Shown here in pieces: positions 15,551-21,063 of a stretch of DNA of 25,632 bases. The notes beneath the pieces are model-generated. The model had not been told where the DNA came from. It saw only the letters and a list, made by a program, of their open reading frames with translations, and made no database searches. Source of the DNA: Candidatus Bipolaricaulota bacterium (GTDB lineage Bacteria; Bipolaricaulota; Bipolaricaulia; Bipolaricaulales; Bipolaricaulaceae). The translations under genes were made by a program, and so were the position numbers. How positions within the stretch are numbered: position 1 is the first letter of the stretch; each line of letters starts with the position of its first letter. The DNA lies in assembly GCA_021129895.1 (NCBI GenBank), contig JAJOKL010000091.1, forward strand, positions 1-25,632, given 5' to 3'.

Positions 15551-16255
15551 TTACAGGCTCTGGGCCGCCTGGATGAGCTCGGCCTCGTCCACGTGGATCC
15601 CCGGCCCCATGGTGGAAGAGATGGTCACCCGCTGGATGTATTTGCCCTTGGTGCCCTCGGGCTTCCGCTCCAGGATAGCCCGGGTGAGGGCCAGCAGGTT
15701 CTCGTAGAGCTTTTCCACCTCGAAATCCACCCGGCCGAACGGGGCATGGATGATCCCGTACCGGTCAGCCCGGAACTCGATCATCCCCGCCTTCAGTTCC
15801 TTGACCAGCTTTCCGATGTCCTGGCTGACCGTGCCGGACTTGGGGGAGGGCATCAGCCCGCGGGGCCCCAGGATCTTCCCCAGCCGCCCCACCAATGGCA
15901 TCATGTCCGGGGTGGCCGCCACCCGATCGAACTCCAGCCACCCCTCCTTCTGGATCCTCTCGGCCAGCTCCTCGCCCCCCACGTAGTCCGCCCCGGCTTC
16001 CTCTGCTTCCCGGATCTTCTCCCCCCGGGCGAACACGAGAACCCGCACCGTATTTCCGGTGCCGTGGGGCAGGGACACGCTCCCCCGCACCATGTGTTGG
16101 GAGGGGTTGATCCCAAGGTTGAACGCGGCCTCCGCCGTCTCCGGGAACTTGGCGGTGGCCAGCCGCTTCATCAACTCGATCGCCTCCCGCACCGGGTAGA
16201 CCCGCTCCCGATCGAGCGTGGCCACCAGCTCGCGGTACCTACGGCTTCTTTTCAC
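15551..16255 (-). CDS. rplA: Ribosomal protein uL1
   Basis: A 234-residue L1 with GSVSLPHGTGN near residue 58, the signature GRLGKILGPRGLMPSPKSGT near 123-142 and VTISSTMGPGIHVD near the C-terminus. L1 binds the 23S rRNA L1 stalk and in many bacteria represses its own mRNA. The start is GTG 16255, overlapping the rplK TGA as GTGA, so rplK and rplA are translationally coupled. Confidence 0.97.
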   Translation of the reverse strand: MKRSRRYRELVATLDRERVYPVREAIELMKRLATAKFPETAEAAFNLGINPSQHMVRGSVSLPHGTGNTVRVLVFARGEKIREAEEAGADYVGGEELAERIQKEGWLEFDRVAATPDMMPLVGRLGKILGPRGLMPSPKSGTVSQDIGKLVKELKAGMIEFRADRYGIIHAPFGRVDFEVEKLYENLLALTRAILERKPEGTKGKYIQRVTISSTMGPGIHVDEAELIQAAQSL

Positions 16256-16680
16256 TTTTCCACCTCGATGCCCATGTTCTTGGCCGTGCCCAGCACCGTG
16301 CGGATGGCCGCCTCCAGATCATCGGTGTTGAGGTCAGGAAGCTTCCGCTCCGCGATCCGGCGCACCTGCTCCATGGTCACCCGTCCCACCTTCAGCCGGT
16401 TGGGCTCGGGGGACCCCTTTTGAATCCCGGCCGCCTTCTTCAATAGCACCGCCACCGGAGGTGCCTTCAGCACGAAGTCGAAGGACCGGTCCTGGTAGAC
16501 AGTGATCTCCACCGGGATGATCAGGCCCGGCTCCTCGCTTGCGGTGGCCTCGTTGAACTTCTTACAGAACTCCATGATGTTGACCTTGTGCTCACCCAAG
16601 GCAGGCCCCACCGGCGGGGCGGGGTTGGCCTGCCCAGCCGGGATCTGCAACTTGATCTTTGCGACCACGTTCTTGGCCAT
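16252..16680 (-). CDS. rplK: Ribosomal protein uL11
   Basis: A 142-residue L11: IKLQIPAGQANPAPPVGPAL near the N-terminus (proline-rich L7Ae/thiostrepton-facing part), IMEFCKKFNEAT, and the C-terminal RNA-binding domain with KAAGIQKGSPEPN and LNTDDLEAAIRTVLGTAKNM. It contacts the GTPase-associated centre of 23S rRNA. It starts 9 bp after nusG. Confidence 0.97.
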   Translation of the reverse strand: MAKNVVAKIKLQIPAGQANPAPPVGPALGEHKVNIMEFCKKFNEATASEEPGLIIPVEITVYQDRSFDFVLKAPPVAVLLKKAAGIQKGSPEPNRLKVGRVTMEQVRRIAERKLPDLNTDDLEAAIRTVLGTAKNMGIEVEK

Positions 16681-16689
16681 TACGCCTCC

Positions 16690-17799
16690 TTAGATCCTCT
16701 CGATGGCGTCGAAACCAAGCCGCACCGGGGTGTCGCGCCCGAACACCCTCACCGACACCACCACTTCCTCGGCCTCCTTGTCGATCTCCTTGATCTCGCC
16801 GGTGAAGTCGGCAAACGGCCCTTCCACGATCTGCACCACCTCGCCCACCTCGAACTCCACCTCCACCTTGGGGGCCCGCTCCTTGGCCTCGGCCACCGGC
16901 GCCTCCTCCAGCCCCGCCTTGCGCTGGATGAACGCCATCTCCTTGCCCTCGATGGGGATGGGGCGGAAGCGAGAGCCCACGAACCGGACCGAGCCCTCCA
17001 ACCCCCGCAGGAGCTCGAACATCTGCTCCTCATCTAGGCCCATCTTGGCGAACACGTACCCCGGGATGAGCCGTCGTTTCTCGATCCTCTGGACCGTGAC
17101 CACCCGCTTGTCCTTGTACTCCTTCACCTTCACCAGCCCGGTGGCCCGAGAGTAGATCTTGTGCTCCCGCTCGATCTCCGCCCCCTCCGGGAGCTTCTGG
17201 CCCTCCTGCAGTCGCGGCGGGAGATACACCTCGGGGATGATGCGCCGTTCCTCGGACCCGTCCTCGTACCGGAGCGTCACCCGCCGCACCCGCTCCCGGG
17301 CCACGATCTGCCCTTTCACCTCGATGAGGTAGCGTTCATCGGCGTCCGGGGTCAAGGGGATGCCTGGCCGCACCCGCTCCCCCACCCGGATGTCCCGCCT
17401 CAGCCCCTTCTCCTGGGACACCAGGTATTCCACCTCGGCCCGATTGATGAGCTCCACCACCACCCGCCACAGGGGCTCGATCGCCTCCACGGTGGCCGGG
17501 CGCTCCAAGTGCCGGGGGGGGCGGCGGGCGATCAGGTCCCCTCGCTGGATCCGCTCGTTGGTCTTCACGAACAGCTCGTACTCGTACGGGATCCGGTACT
17601 CACTGGAGCGGCCCTGGCGGGAGCGGGAGGTGATCACCTCCTCCACCGGCACGAAGAAGTACTCCACTTCTCCGTCGTGGCGGATAGGCTCGAAATACCT
17701 TTCCCACCCGAGCTGGCGCACCCGCTCCTCAAGCTGGCGCTTCACGCGGAGCTCGGAACCCGCATAGGTCTGAATGGCGTACCACTTCTTACGCTGCAT
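16690..17799 (-). CDS. nusG: Transcription termination/antitermination factor NusG with large inserted domain
   Basis: A 369-residue NusG, about twice the usual 180. The NGN domain starts KKWYAIQTYAGSELRVKRQL (4-23) and runs to VPVEEVITS; it resumes at RIEKRRLIPGYVFAKM (238-253). Between about 60 and 232 an insert of roughly 170 residues is beta-rich, with paired segments IQRGDLIARRPPR and IRVGERVRPGIPL. It resembles the extra domain DII of Thermotoga maritima NusG. The KOW domain is at 314-369 (FEVGEVVQIVEGPFADFTGE, FGRDTPVRL). NusG links RNA polymerase to ribosome or Rho. ATG 17799 fits the family N-terminus; the frame extends further upstream but overlaps secE. Confidence 0.96.
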   Translation of the reverse strand: MQRKKWYAIQTYAGSELRVKRQLEERVRQLGWERYFEPIRHDGEVEYFFVPVEEVITSRSRQGRSSEYRIPYEYELFVKTNERIQRGDLIARRPPRHLERPATVEAIEPLWRVVVELINRAEVEYLVSQEKGLRRDIRVGERVRPGIPLTPDADERYLIEVKGQIVARERVRRVTLRYEDGSEERRIIPEVYLPPRLQEGQKLPEGAEIEREHKIYSRATGLVKVKEYKDKRVVTVQRIEKRRLIPGYVFAKMGLDEEQMFELLRGLEGSVRFVGSRFRPIPIEGKEMAFIQRKAGLEEAPVAEAKERAPKVEVEFEVGEVVQIVEGPFADFTGEIKEIDKEAEEVVVSVRVFGRDTPVRLGFDAIERI

Positions 17800-17810
17800 G
17801 AACTCCGACC

Positions 17811-17999
17811 CTATCCGAGGAGGAGGCTTAGGATCCGCTGCAGTATGACGTCCACCAGGCCCAGGTAGATGCCCAGCACCACCACCATAAAAAAGAAGAT
17901 CAAGATGGTGAAGGTGATGACCTCCCGGCGGGAAGGCCAACTCACCCGCTGGACCTCGGCCCGTACCGACGTCAAGTAGCGTCTAATCCTTTCGATCAT
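17811..17999 (-). CDS. secE: Preprotein translocase subunit SecE
   Basis: A 62-residue single-span SecE: amphipathic N-terminus with VRAEVQRVSWPSRREVI (the conserved WP motif) followed by one membrane segment at about residues 29-53. It clamps SecY in the SecYEG channel. It lies between tRNA-Trp and nusG, the usual bacterial order, ending 11 bp before nusG. Confidence 0.95.
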   Translation of the reverse strand: MIERIRRYLTSVRAEVQRVSWPSRREVITFTILIFFFMVVVLGIYLGLVDVILQRILSLLLG

Positions 18000-18020
18000 C
18001 CCTCCAGCCCCCTGGCTTTT

Positions 18021-18041
18021 CCCCGGGCCGGTGGCCCGGGG
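18021..18041. repeat. Perfect hairpin downstream of tRNA-Trp
   Basis: CCCCGGGCC and GGCCCGGGG form a 9-bp perfect stem with a 3-base loop, ten bases beyond the tRNA-Trp 3' end and 22 bp before secE. No T run follows on the minus strand, so it is not a standard intrinsic terminator; an RNA processing stem is a possibility. Confidence 0.6.
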
Positions 18042-18051
18042 ATTAGGTCAG

Positions 18052-18127
18052 TGGCAGGCCCGGGAGGACTCGAACCCCCAACCTGCGGATTTGGAGTCCG
18101 CCGCTCTGCCAATTGAGCTACGGGCCT
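18052..18127 (-). tRNA. tRNA-Trp (CCA)
   Basis: The 76-base gene folds as a cloverleaf: acceptor arms AGGCCCG and CGGGCCT, D-arm AGCTCAATTGGCAGAGC, anticodon loop CTCCAAA giving CCA, and T-arm with GGTTCGAGTCC. G is the discriminator and the 3' CCA is encoded. It sits between rpmG and secE. Confidence 0.97.
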
Positions 18128-18132
18128 GTACG

Positions 18133-18157
18133 GCCGCAAACCACCAAGGTTTGCGGC
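18133..18157. repeat. Perfect hairpin just upstream of tRNA-Trp
   Basis: GCCGCAAACC and GGTTTGCGGC make a 10-bp perfect stem around a 5-base loop, five bases before the 5' end of tRNA-Trp on the minus strand. It is likely present in the precursor transcript. No T run follows. Confidence 0.6.
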
Positions 18158-18216
18158 GGAGTCCACGTGTTCTCATCAAGCAGTGCTCACCTTAACCCCC
18201 AGGCGAGCCTGCCCAT

Positions 18217-18241
18217 GGATCCGGTTTCACAAACCGGATCC
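18217..18241. promoter_or_regulatory. 25-bp perfect palindrome, operator-like, at a candidate promoter
   Basis: GGATCCGGTTT, a 3-base centre (CAC) and AAACCGGATCC form a perfect dyad with 11-bp arms. It begins two bases after the -10 box of the candidate promoter at 18243-18271, so it would cover the transcription start. It could be an operator or an RNA stem at the 5' end of the tRNA-Trp/secE transcript. Confidence 0.45.
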
Positions 18242-18242
18242 A

Positions 18243-18271
18243 ACTATACCGGCCCTCCCCCCAGGGCACAA
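18243..18271 (-). promoter_or_regulatory. Candidate promoter for tRNA-Trp-secE-nusG-rpl-rpoB
   Basis: On the minus strand TTGTGC (18271-18266), a 17-bp spacer and TATAGT (18248-18243) form a sigma-70-like promoter in the gap after rpmG. The -10 matches at five of six positions; only TTG of the -35 matches. Confidence 0.42.
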
Positions 18272-18280
18272 GGGCCGCCC

Positions 18281-18442
18281 TCACACCTCCTTGTGGAGGG
18301 TGTGCTGCCGGCACCACTTGCAGTACTTCCTGAGGGAGAGCTTGTCCCGCGTGTTGTTTCGGTTGCGGCGGGTGTGATAGTTCCGCCGCCCACACTCGGA
18401 ACAAGCCAAGGTCACATGCAGTACGATGGCTTTCTTGGCCAT
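18281..18442 (-). CDS. rpmG: Ribosomal protein bL33
   Basis: A 53-residue L33. It starts MAKKAIVLHVTLACSECGRR, and cysteines 14, 17, 41 and 44 form two CxxC zinc knuckles (CSEC, CKWC). NYHTRRNRNNT and LRKYCKWCRQHT are the family core. Its ATG shares a base with the tuf stop (TAATG), so the two genes are translationally coupled. rpmG beside secE is a common bacterial arrangement. Confidence 0.95.
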   Translation of the reverse strand: MAKKAIVLHVTLACSECGRRNYHTRRNRNNTRDKLSLRKYCKWCRQHTLHKEV

Positions 18443-19656
18443 TACTTGAGGATCTTGGTCACCACCCCGGCGCCCACGGTGCGGCCGCCCTCGCGGATCG
18501 CGAACCTAAGCCCCTCTTCCATGGCGATGTGCTTGAGGAGCCGGCACTTGAGGTTGTCCACGTTGTCGCCGGGCATGACCATCTCCACGCCCTCGGGGAG
18601 CTTGATCTCCCCGGTGACGTCGGTGGTCCGGAAGTAGAACTGGGGCTTGTAGCCGGTGAAGAACGGGGTATGGCGCCCGCCCTCCTCCTTGGAGAGCACG
18701 TACACCTGGGCCAGGAACTCGGTGTGGGGGGTGATGGAGCCCGGCGCGGCCAGCACCTGTCCGCGCTCCACCTCGTCCTTCTCGATCCCCCTGAGGAGCA
18801 CCCCCACGTTGTCCCCGGCGATGGCCTCGTCCAGGATCTTGTTGAACATCTCCAAGGAGGTGGCCACCGTCTTCCGGATCTCGTCGGTAAGCCCGACGAT
18901 CTCCACCTCCTCGCCCGGGCGCAGCCGGCCCCGCTCCACCCGGCCGGTCACCACCGTGCCCCGGCCCTTGATGGAGAAGATGTCCTCGATGGGCATGAGG
19001 AAGGGCTTGTCCTCCTCACGCTTGGGGAGCGGGATGCGATTGTCCACCGCCTCCATGAGCTCGATGATGGGCTGCACCGCCGGGTCATCCAGGGAGGTGG
19101 CCTGGAGGGCCTTGAGGGCAGAGCCGCGGATCACCGGGATCTCGTCCCCGGGGAACTCGTACTCCGACAGGAGCTCCCGCACCTCCATCTCCACCAGGTC
19201 CACGAGCTCGGGATCGTCCACCATGTCCACCTTGTTCAGGAACACCACGATGGCCGGCACGTTCACCTGGCGAGCGAGGAGCACGTGCTCCCGGGTCTGG
19301 GGCATGGGGCCGTCGGCCGCCGAGACCACCAGGATCGCCCCGTCCATCTGGGCGGCGCCGGTGATCATGTTCTTGATGTAGTCAGCGTGGCCTGGGCAGT
19401 CGATGTGGGCGTAGTGCCGGTTTTCGGTCTCGTACTCCACGTGGGCCACGTTCACCGTCAGGATCTTGGTCTCGTCCCGGCGGAACAGCTTCGCGTCGGC
19501 CTTGGCCACCTCCTCGTAGGACCGCTCCTTGGCCAGCCCCTTCATGGCCAGGACCTTGGTGATGGCCGAGGTCAACGTGGTCTTCCCATGGTCGATGTGA
19601 CCGATGGTGCCGATGTTGAGATGCGGCTTCGTACGTACAAACTGCTCCTTTGCCAT
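18442..19656 (-). CDS. tuf: Elongation factor Tu with non-canonical switch I
   Basis: A 404-residue EF-Tu, delivering aminoacyl-tRNA to the ribosome. G1 is GHIDHGKT (19-26), G3 is DCPGH (86-90), G4 is NKVD (141-144) and G5 is GSALKAL. The usual switch I signature PEExxRGITI is absent; residues 46-70 read SYEEVAKADAKLFRRD followed by ETKILTVNV, leaving Thr67 as the likely Mg2+-binding threonine. The rest (GRGTVVTGRVERG, TEFLAQVYVLSKEEGGRHTP, GGRTVGAGVV) is canonical. AAGGAGG precedes ATG 19656. It follows three tRNA genes and precedes rpmG. Confidence 0.97.
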   Translation of the reverse strand: MAKEQFVRTKPHLNIGTIGHIDHGKTTLTSAITKVLAMKGLAKERSYEEVAKADAKLFRRDETKILTVNVAHVEYETENRHYAHIDCPGHADYIKNMITGAAQMDGAILVVSAADGPMPQTREHVLLARQVNVPAIVVFLNKVDMVDDPELVDLVEMEVRELLSEYEFPGDEIPVIRGSALKALQATSLDDPAVQPIIELMEAVDNRIPLPKREEDKPFLMPIEDIFSIKGRGTVVTGRVERGRLRPGEEVEIVGLTDEIRKTVATSLEMFNKILDEAIAGDNVGVLLRGIEKDEVERGQVLAAPGSITPHTEFLAQVYVLSKEEGGRHTPFFTGYKPQFYFRTTDVTGEIKLPEGVEMVMPGDNVDNLKCRLLKHIAMEEGLRFAIREGGRTVGAGVVTKILK

Positions 19657-19730
19657 CGTTCACCCTCCTTCGAGTGGCCGCTTGGTTTAGGCTCTGTGAT
19701 GTCCGGGGGTATGGCCACGCCCCTTCCACC

Positions 19731-19806
19731 TGGAGCCCGCGGTCGGATTCGAACCGACGACCTTCCCATTACCAGCGGGATGCTCTGCCTGCTGAGCTAC
19801 ACGGGC
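19731..19806 (-). tRNA. tRNA-Thr (GGT)
   Basis: A 76-base cloverleaf with acceptor arms GCCCGTG and CGCGGGC (one T-G pair), D-arm AGCTCAGCAGGCAGAGC, anticodon loop CTGGTAA giving GGT, T-arm GGTTCGAATCC, discriminator T and an encoded CCA. It lies directly before tuf, with 74 bp between them. Confidence 0.96.
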
Positions 19807-19846
19807 TCGCCGCAAGTTTACCGAAAATCGGACGTCACACTCAAGC

Positions 19847-19933
19847 TGGTGGAGGGGGAGGGATTCGAACCCCCGAAGGCCTCGAGCCGCCGGGTTTACA
19901 GCCCGGTGCGTTTGACCGCTTCGCTACCCCTCC
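19847..19933 (-). tRNA. tRNA-Tyr (GTA)
   Basis: An 87-base class II tRNA with a long variable arm. Acceptor arms are GGAGGGG and CCCCTCC, anticodon loop CTGTAAA gives GTA, T-arm GGTTCGAATCC, discriminator A, encoded CCA. Confidence 0.97.
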
Positions 19934-19941
19934 TCAGCGCA

Positions 19942-19969
19942 CCCCACGAAGGCATGCGCCTTCGTGGGG
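19942..19969. repeat. Perfect 12-bp hairpin between tRNA-Thr(TGT) and tRNA-Tyr
   Basis: CCCCACGAAGGC and GCCTTCGTGGGG with a 4-base loop (ATGC) lie eight bases upstream of the tRNA-Tyr 5' end. Because the tRNAs on both sides are on the minus strand and probably cotranscribed, and no minus-strand T run follows, a processing stem is more likely than a terminator. Confidence 0.6.
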
Positions 19970-20011
19970 ACCCCGCTATTTTACAAACCTTCCCTTCCGT
20001 TTCCAGGGCTG

Positions 20012-20084
20012 AGCCAGTGGCCCGACTCGAACGGGCAACCCTCCGCTTACAAGGCGGATGCTCTACCACTTGAGCTACACTGGC
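20012..20084 (-). tRNA. tRNA-Thr (TGT)
   Basis: A 73-base cloverleaf with acceptor arms GCCAGTG and CACTGGC, D-arm AGCTCAAGTGGTAGAGC, anticodon loop CTTGTAA giving TGT, and T-arm CGTTCGAGTCG. Discriminator T; unlike the other three tRNAs here, CCA is not encoded. It is the first tRNA of the minus-strand tRNA-tuf operon. Confidence 0.96.
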
Positions 20085-20092
20085 CGCGTAGG

Positions 20093-20121
20093 ATTCTATT
20101 GGGACCGGATTTGCCCCTCAA
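20093..20121 (-). promoter_or_regulatory. Promoter of the tRNA-Thr-Tyr-Thr-tuf operon
   Basis: On the minus strand TTGAGG (20121-20116), a 17-bp spacer and TAGAAT (20098-20093) form a good sigma-70-like promoter. The -10 box ends eight bases before the first tRNA, so transcripts would start almost at the tRNA 5' end. The promoter overlaps the 3' end and stop codon of the upstream yjbQ gene. Confidence 0.58.
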
Positions 20122-20509
20122 GGGGGTAGATCCACACCGAACGGGTGCGGGGGCCGTCGAACTCGCACAGGTACACGCCCTGCCAGGTGCCCAAGCAGAG
20201 CCTCCCGCCCTCCACCGGGAGCAGCAAGGACGGCCCGAGCAGGGCCGCCAGAAGATGGGCGGGGGAATTCCCCTCGGAGTGCCGGAACGGGATGGCCGGC
20301 ACCAGGGCGTAAAGGGCGTGCGACACGTCGGCCCGCACGTCCGGATCGGCCACCTCGTTCACCGTCAGGGCGCAGGTGGTGTGGGGGCAGAAGATCAGCA
20401 CCGCCCCATCCGCCAGCCCCAAGTCCGCCAGCGCCGCTTGGACCCTGGGGGTGATGTCCAGGATCTCCTGGGGAGATTGAGTGCGGACCTGGAGCGTGGC
20501 CCGGTTCAT
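20096..20509 (-). CDS. yjbQ: YjbQ / UPF0047 family protein (secondary thiamine-phosphate synthase type)
   Basis: A 137-residue UPF0047 protein. FCPHTTCALTVNE (about 40-52), RHSEGNSPAHLLAALLG (about 75-91) and LCLGTWQGVYLCEFDGPR (about 104-121) are the conserved blocks, with His and Glu residues forming the presumed active pocket. E. coli YjbQ has weak thiamine-phosphate synthase activity; the native role remains unclear. Its ATG overlaps the upstream CBS gene's TGA as ATGA. Confidence 0.92.
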   Translation of the reverse strand: MNRATLQVRTQSPQEILDITPRVQAALADLGLADGAVLIFCPHTTCALTVNEVADPDVRADVSHALYALVPAIPFRHSEGNSPAHLLAALLGPSLLLPVEGGRLCLGTWQGVYLCEFDGPRTRSVWIYPLEGQIRSQ

Positions 20510-21063
20510 CCCAGGGCCTCCTCCAGCTCGCGCATCAGCTTCTCCTTATCCTGCAGCCCCTGCACGTGGATGATGACCTCCCCCTCCTCACCCCGGATCA
20601 CTGCCACCAGCGTGAGGTCGTTCCTCTCCAGCACCTCCAGGGCGCGGTATACCTCCCCGGGCTGGGCCAGTTTCACCCGGATCCGGATGCCCTCCTCCCC
20701 GAAGCCGGCCATCTCGGCCAGGGCCCTGAGCACCCCGCCCCGGGTCACCACCCCCACCAGCCGCCCTTCCTCCACCACCGGGAGCAGCAGATGCCGTTCC
20801 CCCAGCAGCACCACCGCCCGCTCCATGGGATCGTCCGGGGACAGGGTCACGGTGGGGGCGGCGGCCAGCTTCCCGGTGGGGAGGGCGGGGTCGGGGGCGG
20901 CGGCGATCGCCTTTCGGGTGAGAAAGCCCACCAGCCGCCCCTCCCCGTCCACCACGTACACGATGGCCAGCCCCAGCTCCTCCGCGAGTTTCCCCGCCTC
21001 CTCAACCGGGGCCTCTGCCCGGATGGTGGGAGGGTCAGCCAGCATCCACTCGCTAACCCGCAT
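20506..21063 (-). CDS. CBS-domain pair protein with C-terminal ACT-like domain
   Basis: A 185-residue protein. Two CBS motifs occupy about residues 1-57 (VSEWMLADPPTIRAEAPVEE, LVGFLTRKAI) and 62-118 (APTVTLSPDDPMERAVVLL, LVGVVTRGGVL). The remainder (IRIRVKLAQPGEVYRALEVL, DLTLVAVIRG) has the look of an ACT domain. Such proteins sense nucleotides or amino acids; the partner is unknown. It overlaps the EF-G-like gene by 11 bp and yjbQ by 4 bp. Confidence 0.85.
   Translation of the reverse strand: MRVSEWMLADPPTIRAEAPVEEAGKLAEELGLAIVYVVDGEGRLVGFLTRKAIAAAPDPALPTGKLAAAPTVTLSPDDPMERAVVLLGERHLLLPVVEEGRLVGVVTRGGVLRALAEMAGFGEEGIRIRVKLAQPGEVYRALEVLERNDLTLVAVIRGEEGEVIIHVQGLQDKEKLMRELEEALG

Noticed and set aside
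17800..17940. 47-codon upstream extension of NusG
   Set aside because: It overlaps secE in another frame and has no NusG similarity; KKWYAIQ near ATG 17799 is the family start.
18021..18241. Hairpins near tRNA-Trp as intrinsic terminators
   Set aside because: None is followed by a T run on the minus strand, and termination here would cut tRNA-Trp from secE and nusG.
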